A stretch of DNA of 5,703 nt, taken from positions 1 to 5,703 of the forward strand of contig JAEWVQ010000255.1 in NCBI GenBank assembly GCA_023459095.1, in the 5' to 3' direction. This stretch comes from Pseudomonadota bacterium. Lineage in GTDB: Bacteria > Pseudomonadota > Gammaproteobacteria > Burkholderiales > Rhodocyclaceae. The notes below the pieces were generated by a model that did not search any database, was not told the origin of the DNA, and was given only the letters and a program-made list of their open reading frames with translations. The translations under genes and the position numbers were made by a program. Shown piece by piece: positions 1 to 4,800 of this stretch; positions within the stretch are counted from its first letter, which is position 1; every line of letters begins with the position of its first letter.

Positions 1-596
1 GCACCAACCTGGTCGCCGGCGACACGACTGCCATCACCAGTTCGTTCGTGCCCAAGTACGGCATGATCGTCGATCTGATGGCCGAGGCGCGCACCCAGGG
101 CATCAAGCCGCTGCGCGTGGGCGGGCAGGATCACTACGTGTATCTGTGCCACCCGAAGACCTTCGCCGCGTTGAAGAAGGATGCCGACTTCCGCGACGCG
201 GTCATCAACGCCGGCGAGCGCGGCGCGAAGAACCCGATCTTCACCGGCTCGACCGTGACGATGGACGGCCTGATCATCCACACCAACAACCGCGTCTTCA
301 ACACGCTCAAGGCGACCGCCGGGTCGGGCGCGGGCGACACCGGCAAGCTCGGCTACAAGTGGGGTGCGAACGGCGCCGTCAATGGCACCCGCTCGCTGCT
401 CATGGGCTGCCAGGCGATGGGCTTTGCCGACCTGTTCGACACGGCTATCTGGTACGAGGGCAAGGACGACCACGACAACAAGGACGTGATCTCCATCGCC
501 ATCTACCAAGGTCTCCTGAAGCCGAAGTTCAAGACCAAGAACGGCGGCACGAAGGAAGACTTCGGCGTCATGACGCTGGACCTCCACCTGGCCTAA
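1..596 (+). CDS. Major capsid protein, N4 gp56 / DUF4043 family (5' truncated by the window)
   Basis: This protein forms the icosahedral shell of the phage head. The reading frame is open from base 3, before any start codon, and runs to the TAA at 594-596, so the window holds about 197 C-terminal residues of a protein that is usually 300-400 residues long in this family. The in-frame GTG at 48 is an internal valine, not the start. Family hallmarks visible are the HPKTFAALKKDADFRDA block, then GAKNPIFTGSTVTMDGLIIH (a nearly diagnostic NPxFTGxxxxxDGxxIH pattern), and the late MGCQAMGFAD stretch, which matches the conserved LGxQA region of these capsid proteins. The next gene is a small capsid-associated protein and the adaptor lies two genes further on, the normal head-module order. 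The family is called from recognised motifs, not from a search. Confidence 0.88.
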   Translation, partial: TNLVAGDTTAITSSFVPKYGMIVDLMAEARTQGIKPLRVGGQDHYVYLCHPKTFAALKKDADFRDAVINAGERGAKNPIFTGSTVTMDGLIIHTNNRVFNTLKATAGSGAGDTGKLGYKWGANGAVNGTRSLLMGCQAMGFADLFDTAIWYEGKDDHDNKDVISIAIYQGLLKPKFKTKNGGTKEDFGVMTLDLHLA

Positions 597-605
597 TCCC
601 TGAAC

Positions 606-633
606 GGGGCGGCCCGGTGACCGGCGCCGCTCC
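606..633 (+). promoter_or_regulatory. GC-rich hairpin just 3' of the capsid gene, no U-tract
   Basis: The transcript can fold into about 12 base pairs with a single bulged C at 625. Bases 606-613 pair with 626-633 (one G.T pair at 608/631) and 614-617 pair with 621-624, closing a TGA loop at 618-620. It begins nine bases after the capsid stop codon and ends before the next gene's ribosome site. No T-run follows, so it is not a standard intrinsic terminator. A role in stabilising or processing capsid mRNA is inference. Confidence 0.45.
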
Positions 634-654
634 ATCGCATAAGGAAACGAGACG

Positions 655-1050
655 ATGAGCATCAAGAAGGACTTCAACCGCCAGTCGCCGATCGTGGCCA
701 CGGTGGAATTCGCGCTGGCGGATGTCGCAAGCGGTGTGGATCAGCCGGCGATCGACCTGCCGCCCGGTGCGGTGATCCTCTCCGGCGACGTGGTGACCAC
801 GCAAGCCTGGGACTCGACCACTTCCGACGTGATCGACGTCGGCGATGCCGGCAGCCAGAACCGCTACCTTAACGACGGCAACTTCCGCGCCCTGGGCGCG
901 CGCGTGCCGCTGGTGCCGACCGGCTACATGCACACCGGCGGCCCGCTCACCGTGCGCTGGACCTCGGGCGGCGGCACGCCGACCACCGGCAAGGCGCGCC
1001 TGACGGTCGAGTACATCATCCTGGGCCGCAGCTGCTCGACGCACGGCTGA
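655..1050 (+). CDS. Small capsid-associated structural protein (possible head decoration protein)
   Basis: This 131-aa protein probably binds the capsid surface or stabilises the head. It has no signal peptide or membrane segment and looks almost entirely beta-stranded, with alternating hydrophobic residues and many Gly, Thr and Asp. Recognisable blocks are SPIVATVEFALADV (residues 11-24), AIDLPPGAVILSGDVV (32-47), TSDVIDVGDAGSQNRYL (56-72) and TGKARLTVEYIILGR (111-125). I associate this pattern with small proteins encoded just downstream of DUF4043-type capsid genes. The ATG at 655 is preceded by AAGGA at 641-645, nine bases away. It directly follows the capsid gene and is itself followed by a strong terminator, so the two were probably transcribed together at a high level. 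The decoration role is inferred from position and fold character, not proven. Confidence 0.72.
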   Translation: MSIKKDFNRQSPIVATVEFALADVASGVDQPAIDLPPGAVILSGDVVTTQAWDSTTSDVIDVGDAGSQNRYLNDGNFRALGARVPLVPTGYMHTGGPLTVRWTSGGGTPTTGKARLTVEYIILGRSCSTHG

Positions 1051-1075
1051 TCAAGCCCATCACCATCAACCACAC

Positions 1076-1101
1076 AAAGGCCGGGGAAACCCGGCCTTTT
1101 T
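1076..1101 (+). terminator. Intrinsic (Rho-independent) terminator with GAAA tetraloop
   Basis: A perfect 10-bp stem, 1076-1085 with 1090-1099, encloses a GAAA loop (1086-1089) and runs into five T residues (1097-1101). GAAA is a GNRA tetraloop, which is extra stable. It sits 25 bases after the stop codon of the capsid-associated gene and 16 bases before the next start. It probably ends or attenuates the highly expressed capsid transcript. Read on the other strand the stem is followed by only three T, so reverse termination would be weaker. Confidence 0.92.
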
Positions 1102-1117
1102 CATGAGGTAACGAACC

Positions 1118-1522
1118 ATGTTCATGAAGTCGATTACCGGCGAGCCGGTGCATGTCGGGCTCATCAGCGGCCACTCGATCGTGATCACGCCGGAAGGACG
1201 TGACGTGCCACCTCTGCTGATCGGGGAGGTGCTGAAGTCGGGCAAGGTGGCTACTGTTGAGCGCGTTCATGTCGGCCAGGATGGCGCCCCCTCCGCCGAT
1301 GCGCTCGCCCTCATCGGTGCGCAGCAGACCGCGCAGGGTGAGAAGAACGCCCGCATCAAGGACGCGATCAAGAATGCGCTCGACGCCGGCGACGAGACGT
1401 TCATGTCCGAGAAGGGTATCCCCGACGCGCGCAAGCTCGACAAGCTGGTGGGTGAGCCGGTGAGCGCCGCTGAGCGTGACCGGGCCTGGGCTGAACTGCA
1501 GGCGGAAGCCGCAGGCGAATGA
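1118..1522 (+). CDS. Uncharacterised head-module protein (134 aa)
   Basis: I do not recognise a named family. The N-terminal part (residues 1-50) looks beta-rich, with SITGEPVHVGLISGHS and IVITPEGRDVPPLL, and resembles a small beta-barrel or Ig-like fold. The middle (residues 60-92) is a charged helix. The C-terminal part, GIPDARKLDKLVGEPVSAAE followed by RDRAWAEL, looks like a short helical module seen at the ends of other phage proteins, where a target position, a Leu-rich helix and a conserved Glu-Arg-Asp precede a Trp. The start is the ATG at 1118, because GAGGT (1105-1109) lies at the right spacing; the ATG at 1124 would be too far from it. It lies between the capsid genes and the adaptor and overlaps the adaptor start by four bases, so a head-completion or connector role is plausible but only inferred from place. 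Confidence 0.72.
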   Translation: MFMKSITGEPVHVGLISGHSIVITPEGRDVPPLLIGEVLKSGKVATVERVHVGQDGAPSADALALIGAQQTAQGEKNARIKDAIKNALDAGDETFMSEKGIPDARKLDKLVGEPVSAAERDRAWAELQAEAAGE

Positions 1523-2097
1523 ACCTCGCCGAGTTGCGCGACTTCTGCCGCCAGCGCACTGGCGACGTGCAGGAGCCGTATCTGTGGGGAAGCCCTGAGT
1601 GGAACGCCTGGCTGAACGAGGCCGAGCGCGAAGCGTGCATCCGGGCGCGGCTCATCGAGGACTGGGATTCGGTGGTGATCACCGCTGCGGCGGGGGAGTC
1701 GCGGTTCGCGCTTCCCGACTACGTGCTCGACGTGGAGCGCGTGGAGCTGCCGGACGGGCGCGAACTCAAGCACTTCGAGGCCACGCGCACGTCGCTGATC
1801 CTGCCGCGCCCGCTGCGCGAGCCGGTGACGCTCACCTGCCACGTCATCCGGCTGCCGAAGCAGGACATGGTCGACGACACCGACGAGCCGGAGATTCCGG
1901 CGCGGTGGCATCAGCGCATGACCGACTGGGCAATCCGCTGCGCGCACCTCAAGCAGGACTCGGAGACGTTCGACCAGCAGGCCGCAGACCGGTACGAGGC
2001 CAGGTTCACGGCAAGTTTCGGCATGGCCCATTCCGCGAACGTCCAGCGCAAGCACCGCAGAAACAGCCCGCGCGTAACTCGGCCCATCAAATTCTGA
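1519..2097 (+). CDS. Head-tail adaptor protein (SU10 adaptor / DUF6682-like)
   Basis: Adaptors of this kind form a ring under the portal that connects the filled head to the tail. The 192-aa protein opens with MNLAELRDFCRQRTGDVQEP, then WGSPEWNAWLNEAEREACIR (residues 23-43). This is the classic adaptor pattern of an N-terminal helix followed by a W/L-S-x-x-E-hydrophobic-x-x-W/Y-L-N-E-A-x-R-E signature. Next comes a beta-rich middle with the AAGESRFALPDYVLDVERVE block (about 55-75). The helical C-terminus has PEIPARWHQRMTDWAIRCAH (about 124-143), then KQDSETFDQQAADRYEARFT, corresponding to the family's EIPxxYHxxLxxWAxxxAxxKQDxET region. The ATG at 1519 shares an ATGA overlap with the previous gene, and its own ribosome site is weak, so coupling to that gene is likely. 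Length and order fit the family well. Confidence 0.85.
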   Translation: MNLAELRDFCRQRTGDVQEPYLWGSPEWNAWLNEAEREACIRARLIEDWDSVVITAAAGESRFALPDYVLDVERVELPDGRELKHFEATRTSLILPRPLREPVTLTCHVIRLPKQDMVDDTDEPEIPARWHQRMTDWAIRCAHLKQDSETFDQQAADRYEARFTASFGMAHSANVQRKHRRNSPRVTRPIKF

Positions 2098-2104
2098 GGT
2101 GAGC

Positions 2105-2365
2105 ATGAGCGCATCTGAGCATCTTTCCGAGGCGGCGCTGGCGGCCGGCGCCAAAGCCACCGCGGGTATGACCCATGGCGGCGCCACGCTGACGATCTTC
2201 GGGGGGCTGACGCTCAACGAACTGGCCGTCGTGGTCGGCATCGTGGTCTCCGTCGCTGGCCTGATCGGCAACTGGGTCATCACGTGGCACTGGAAGCGCG
2301 CCCACTACCAGCTCGAGCGCGAGCGCATGGAGAAGGAATGCCGCAGTGGGGCGGGCGATGAGTAA
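2105..2365 (+). CDS. Holin (HP1/phage_holin_2_3-like; possible pinholin)
   Basis: Holins time lysis by opening or depolarising the inner membrane. This 86-aa protein has one clear membrane helix (about residues 40-60). It is preceded by a weakly hydrophobic Gly/Ala/Thr-rich segment (about 10-37, including THGGATLTIFGGLTLNE) and followed by a highly charged tail (HWKRAHYQLERERMEKE). The GG-x-F-x-GLTLNE-then-helix pattern resembles HP1-type holins. I start it at the ATG at 2105 because GAGG (2096-2099) lies five bases upstream; the in-frame GTG at 2099 overlaps that site and has none of its own. It lies directly upstream of and overlaps the endolysin by eight bases, the usual lysis-cassette arrangement. 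Whether the first segment crosses the membrane, which would make it a two-helix pinholin, is inference. Confidence 0.83.
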   Translation: MSASEHLSEAALAAGAKATAGMTHGGATLTIFGGLTLNELAVVVGIVVSVAGLIGNWVITWHWKRAHYQLERERMEKECRSGAGDE

Positions 2366-2840
2366 GGCCCGCATCGCCATCGTTGCGCTGTCGTTCTCGG
2401 CGCTCGGCTTCGTCGGTCTGGTCCTGAAAGAGGGCTACCGCGGCGAGGCTTACCGAGACGTCGCGGGTGTGCCGACGATCGGCTACGGCACGACCAAGAG
2501 CGTCGAGATGGGCGACCGGGTGAGCCCCGAGACCGCGCTGGTGTGGGCGATCCGCGACGTGCGGAAGTTCGAGGGTGCGATCAAGGAGTGCGTGACCGTC
2601 CCGCTCTACCAGTACGAGTACGACGCCTATGTGTCGTTCGCCTACAACGTGGGCGGCCAGGCCTTCTGTGGCTCGACCTTGGTCAGGAAGCTCAACGCCG
2701 GGGACTACGCCGGGGCTTGCTCCGAACTGCACCGCTGGGTCTACGCGGGCGGCAAGCGCGTGCAGGGGCTGGTGAACCGGCGCACGCATGAATACCTGAC
2801 CTGCATCGGCAGGAATCGCAACCAAGGAGAAGGGCAATGA
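2358..2840 (+). CDS. SAR endolysin, glycoside hydrolase family 24 (T4/P21-type muramidase)
   Basis: This enzyme cuts the glycan strands of peptidoglycan between N-acetylmuramic acid and N-acetylglucosamine. The 160-aa protein carries the GH24 catalytic triad in the exact E-x8-D-x5-T spacing (E25, D34, T40) within KEGYRGEAYRDVAGVPTIGY. It also has the later family blocks AYVSFAYNVGG (90-100), LVRKLNAGDYAGAC (108-121), RWVYAGGKRVQGL (126-138) and NRR (140-142), which closely resemble phage P21 lysozyme R21. Residues 6-23 are weakly hydrophobic and Ala/Ser/Gly-rich and abut the catalytic Glu, typical of a signal-arrest-release anchor with no cleavage. The start is uncertain. ATG 2358 fits family N-termini but has only a poor GGGGCGGG site. 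An in-frame GTG at 2346 has AAGGA (2333-2337) eight bases upstream and would add four residues. Four cysteines (78, 104, 121, 149) lie outside the anchor. Confidence 0.93.
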   Translation: MSKARIAIVALSFSALGFVGLVLKEGYRGEAYRDVAGVPTIGYGTTKSVEMGDRVSPETALVWAIRDVRKFEGAIKECVTVPLYQYEYDAYVSFAYNVGGQAFCGSTLVRKLNAGDYAGACSELHRWVYAGGKRVQGLVNRRTHEYLTCIGRNRNQGEGQ

Positions 2841-3346
2841 AGAAGTACATCGGAACCAAGACCATCTACGCCACGCCGATGACGCGGCAGGCGTACAACG
2901 ACTATCGCGGCTGGGATCTGCCGGCAGATGAGAACGGCGACGATCCCGGCTTCCTGGTCGAGTACATCGACGGTGGCAAGGCCAACGATCCGCGGCACAA
3001 GGGCTACATCAGCTGGAGCCCGGCCGATGTCTTCGAACGCGCCTATCGTCCGACCCGTGGCATGTCTTTCGGCATGGCCATCGAGGCTTTGAAGGCTGGC
3101 CAGAAGGTTGCGCGCGCCGGCTGGAACGGCAAGGGCATGTGGCTCGCCATCTCCTGCAGCGGAACGCGGGAAGTTCCTGCGAGCGGGTTCTGGTCTCCTC
3201 ACAATGCCGAGCACGCTCGCCTGAACGGCGGAATCGCCACCGTCCTGCCGTCGATCACGATGAAGACCGCGCCTGGTGAAATCCTGATGGGCTGGCTTGC
3301 CTCGCAGTCGGACATGCTGGCCGACGACTGGGAGATCGTGCAATGA
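2837..3346 (+). CDS. Tad2-like (DUF2829) protein with an extra N-terminal domain; candidate anti-Thoeris protein
   Basis: Characterised Tad2 proteins block the bacterial Thoeris defence by sequestering its cyclic ADP-ribose-type signal; many DUF2829 members are untested. In this 169-aa protein the Tad2/DUF2829 domain spans about residues 76-168. It has MSFGMAIEALKAGQKVARAG followed by WNGKGMWL (76-103), then LPSITMKTAPGEILMGWLAS followed by QSDMLADDWEIV (137-168), which are the family's most conserved parts. Residues 1-73 form a separate domain (KYIGTKTI, MTRQAYNDYRGW, FLVEYIDGG, GYISWSP, VFERAYRP) that I have seen joined to DUF2829 in other phages, function unknown. The ATG at 2837 overlaps the endolysin stop as ATGA, with a good AAGGAGA site at 2824-2830. 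It follows the endolysin and is co-transcribed with the lysis genes. Family assignment is strong; anti-Thoeris activity in this protein is inference. Confidence 0.85.
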   Translation: MKKYIGTKTIYATPMTRQAYNDYRGWDLPADENGDDPGFLVEYIDGGKANDPRHKGYISWSPADVFERAYRPTRGMSFGMAIEALKAGQKVARAGWNGKGMWLAISCSGTREVPASGFWSPHNAEHARLNGGIATVLPSITMKTAPGEILMGWLASQSDMLADDWEIVQ

Positions 3347-3813
3347 GCGACGAACAGATCGAGCAGCAAATTCAGGCGAAGGGACTGACCGCGCCGCGCA
3401 TCACTCCGGACGACATCGAGGCGAATATCGCCGACGAGTATTACTTCACCGCTGCAGATGGTGTGTGTGGCGACGACTGGGATAAATACCTCAACTCGCC
3501 AATGCTGATGAATGAGAGCCCACTCTGCTTCCTGACCTTCTGCGTCCTCGTCCTGCGCAACGGCTTCACCGTCACCGGCGAAAGCGCCTGCGCCAGCCCG
3601 GAGAACTTCGACGCCGAACTCGGCCGCAAGAACGCGCGCCAGAACGCCATCCAGAAGATCTGGCCCCTGATGGGCTACGAACTGCGCAGCAAGCTCGCCC
3701 GGCAGGCTGAGTTCGGCTGCGATGGCGAGGTGGCTTGGGTAAAGGCCTGCGCCTGCGGCCCGAACGAAGCATGTTCCAACCACCACGGCGCGCCGGCCAC
3801 CAAGGAGGCGTGA
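3343..3813 (+). CDS. N4 gp49 / Sf6 gp66 family protein (function unknown)
   Basis: This 156-aa protein belongs to a family of phage accessory proteins with no established function. The family core is visible from about residue 18 to 113: ITPDDIEANIADEYYF near the start, SPLCFLTFCVLVLRNGFTVT (59-78), then GESACASPENFDAELGRKNA (79-98) and NAIQKIWPLMGYEL (101-114). The NGFTVTGESACASPENFD run is the family signature. After the core comes an unusual tail (120-156) with C126, C136, C138, C144, H147 and H148, which could bind a metal. The ATG at 3343 forms an ATGA overlap with the Tad2-like gene, so the two are probably translationally coupled. It sits between endolysin and spanins. No membrane segment or signal peptide is apparent. 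Confidence 0.86.
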   Translation: MSDEQIEQQIQAKGLTAPRITPDDIEANIADEYYFTAADGVCGDDWDKYLNSPMLMNESPLCFLTFCVLVLRNGFTVTGESACASPENFDAELGRKNARQNAIQKIWPLMGYELRSKLARQAEFGCDGEVAWVKACACGPNEACSNHHGAPATKEA

Positions 3814-4070
3814 TGGGGATGGGCGATTGCTACGGCCGCGGACAGGATGAGCCGGATATCCGCGGAACCCTGATGACGGACGGCAAGGACATCTTGTTCC
3901 GCAGACCGGACGGGCGTGTCAAGCGCTGGATCCCTGGGGATGTCTGGACCATCACGCACCCACTTCTGGGGACTTTGTGCGAAATCGAGATCAGGGTACT
4001 GCCGGTCGCGGAGGCCACGCTGCAGCCCGGTGATGGCGCCTACTCCAGCGCTGGAAACCAGGAGCAGTGA
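3813..4070 (+). CDS. Small uncharacterised protein (85 aa)
   Basis: I do not recognise this protein. It looks soluble and beta-rich in the middle: GTLMTDGKDILFRRPDGRVK, then RWIPGDVWTITHPLLG and EIEIRVLPV (residues 18-65), a spacing of short strands that could make a small SH3-like barrel. The last 15 residues look disordered. A very strong AAGGAGG site (3802-3808) precedes two in-frame starts, ATG 3813 (spacing 4) and ATG 3819 (spacing 10). I chose 3813 because it gives the common TGATG stop/start overlap with the gp49/66 gene, but the protein may be two residues shorter. It ends one base before the GTG start of the i-spanin. Its position suggests co-expression with the lysis genes only. Confidence 0.66.
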   Translation: MGMGDCYGRGQDEPDIRGTLMTDGKDILFRRPDGRVKRWIPGDVWTITHPLLGTLCEIEIRVLPVAEATLQPGDGAYSSAGNQEQ

Positions 4071-4071
4071 T

Positions 4072-4551
4072 GTGCCCACCCTTTACGCCATTCTTCTTTC
4101 CTCTGCCGTGGCTGGCCTGCTGGGCGGCTGGGGCGGCTACCGCATGGGCGTCTCGGGCTGTGCGGATGAGCGCATCGAGCACGCCGAACAGCTCCGAGAC
4201 CAAGCTCTCGCTTATGCCGGCGCCTGGACTGACGCAGTGGACGACGCCGAAGCCCGGCTTGAAGCCCATGCCCGCCGACTTGCCGAGGCACGTCGGCAAC
4301 GTGCGGCCGCTCTGTCCCACGCCGAGGAGCTGAGACATGCGCTCGACAGTCTGCCTGATCGCCCTGATTGCCATTTCGACGATGCCGAGCTGCGCGCACT
4401 CGCCGACCTCCGCCGCGCCTACTTTCCGGGCGCCGGTGCCGGCCGAGTGCAGGTTGGAATGCCCGGCGCCGCCGGAGCCGGTCTCCGACCCGCGGATGGC
4501 GATCGCGGATCTGTACCGATGGGGCTCCGCGTGCGCGAACCAGCTCAGTGA
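4072..4551 (+). CDS. Rz: i-spanin (Rz-like), inner-membrane spanin subunit
   Basis: Spanins fuse the inner and outer membranes in the last step of Gram-negative lysis, and this is the inner-membrane partner. The 159-aa protein begins with one membrane helix (about residues 4-22, unusually Gly-rich, ending GGWGGYRMG) without a cleavable signal. A long Ala/Glu/Arg-rich coiled-coil periplasmic region follows (about 31-94), then a conserved-looking end (DRPDCHFDDAELRALADLRR, about 96-115). The start is the GTG at 4072: AGGAG at 4060-4064 is seven bases upstream, and translation from there gives the membrane helix. An out-of-frame ATG at 4070 overlaps it. The last 40 residues are Gly/Pro/Arg-rich, probably because this DNA also encodes Rz1 in another frame. 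The family is called from topology, coiled coil and the nested Rz1. Confidence 0.86.
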   Translation: MPTLYAILLSSAVAGLLGGWGGYRMGVSGCADERIEHAEQLRDQALAYAGAWTDAVDDAEARLEAHARRLAEARRQRAAALSHAEELRHALDSLPDRPDCHFDDAELRALADLRRAYFPGAGAGRVQVGMPGAAGAGLRPADGDRGSVPMGLRVREPAQ

Positions 4552-4576
4552 ATGCGTGGAGAGCCTGAAGCAATGA
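4337..4576 (+). CDS. Rz1: o-spanin (Rz1-like), outer-membrane lipoprotein nested in Rz
   Basis: The o-spanin is a small lipoprotein of the outer membrane that binds the i-spanin across the periplasm. This 79-aa protein starts inside the Rz gene in the +1 frame and runs 25 bases past its stop. It has a lipoprotein signal peptide (MRSTVCLIALIAIS) with a lipobox at M16-P17-S18-C19; Cys19 would be lipidated. The mature part is Pro- and Cys-rich (APVPAECRLECPAPPEPVSD) and ends with an amphipathic stretch (DLYRWGSACANQLSECVESL), as in many Rz1 proteins. The lipobox is imperfect, since Leu or Val is more usual at -3 and Pro at -2 is unusual. GAGGAG at 4324-4329 lies seven bases before the ATG. The nested layout matches the embedded or overlapping spanin class. 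Confidence 0.85.
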   Translation: MRSTVCLIALIAISTMPSCAHSPTSAAPTFRAPVPAECRLECPAPPEPVSDPRMAIADLYRWGSACANQLSECVESLKQ

Positions 4577-4758
4577 CCACCAGCATGCACATCGACCTGC
4601 GCGTCGGCGAAACGCTGCAACTCGCCGGCGCTGACGGCGCGCAGATCAGCATCACGCTTGGGCAGAAGTCGGGCCAGCGGGCGCGGCTCTCGGTGCAGGC
4701 GCCACCCAGCGTCGAGATCAAGCGCCCGAGCGCGCGGGGCGACAAAACGGAGAAGTAG
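4573..4758 (+). CDS. CsrA-like small protein (putative phage RNA-binding regulator)
   Basis: Host CsrA dimers bind GGA-containing RNA hairpins, often at ribosome sites, and change translation or mRNA stability. This 61-aa protein aligns by eye to CsrA along nearly its whole length: LRVGETLQLA (residues 9-18) matches the CsrA RRVGETLMIG block, then ISITLGQKSGQRARLSVQAP (25-44) matches the beta-strand run with VKGNQVRIGVNAP, and SVEIKR (46-51) matches SVHRE. R10 falls on CsrA R7 and R51 on the RNA-binding R44; CsrA L4 corresponds to I7 and R6 to L9. It lacks the usual C-terminal helix, ending instead in PSARGDKTEK. The ATG at 4573 has GGAGAG (4558-4563) nine bases upstream and an ATGA overlap with Rz1; an in-frame ATG at 4552 has no clear site. 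The homology is by-eye recognition and the function is inferred. Confidence 0.68.
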   Translation: MTTSMHIDLRVGETLQLAGADGAQISITLGQKSGQRARLSVQAPPSVEIKRPSARGDKTEK

Positions 4759-4760
4759 CA

Positions 4761-4800
4761 GCCGGCGGCAGCCGGCAGAAGTGGCGCGCAGGAGTGCGCC
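4761..4800 (+). promoter_or_regulatory. Two tandem GC hairpins, the second with a CAGGAG loop
   Basis: This lies in the only sizeable non-coding gap (4759-4830) of the second half. Hairpin 1: GCCGGC at 4761-4766 pairs with GCCGGC at 4771-4776 around a GGCA loop. The same bases form a direct repeat, GCAGCCGGC at 4758-4766 and 4768-4776. Hairpin 2: 4783-4788 pairs with 4795-4800, including one G.T pair, around the six-base loop CAGGAG (4789-4794). No T-run follows. The GGA in the loop recalls CsrA sites, but this link is a hypothesis. Confidence 0.45.

Noticed and set aside
48..50. GTG as the start of the capsid gene
   Set aside because: The frame is open upstream to the window edge, the GTG has no ribosome site, and the family is much longer, so this is an internal codon of a truncated gene.
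2099..2101. GTG as the holin start
   Set aside because: It lies within the GAGG ribosome site that serves the ATG at 2105 and has no site of its own.
1267..2283. Long open frame on the minus strand (338 codons) over the head genes
   Set aside because: Its composition is that of a GC-rich shadow frame, it has no recognisable domain, and it lies opposite two well-supported + strand genes.
4552..4554. Upstream ATG for the CsrA-like gene
   Set aside because: There is no clear ribosome site before it. The ATG at 4573 has GGAGAG at good spacing and starts close to the CsrA-like region.
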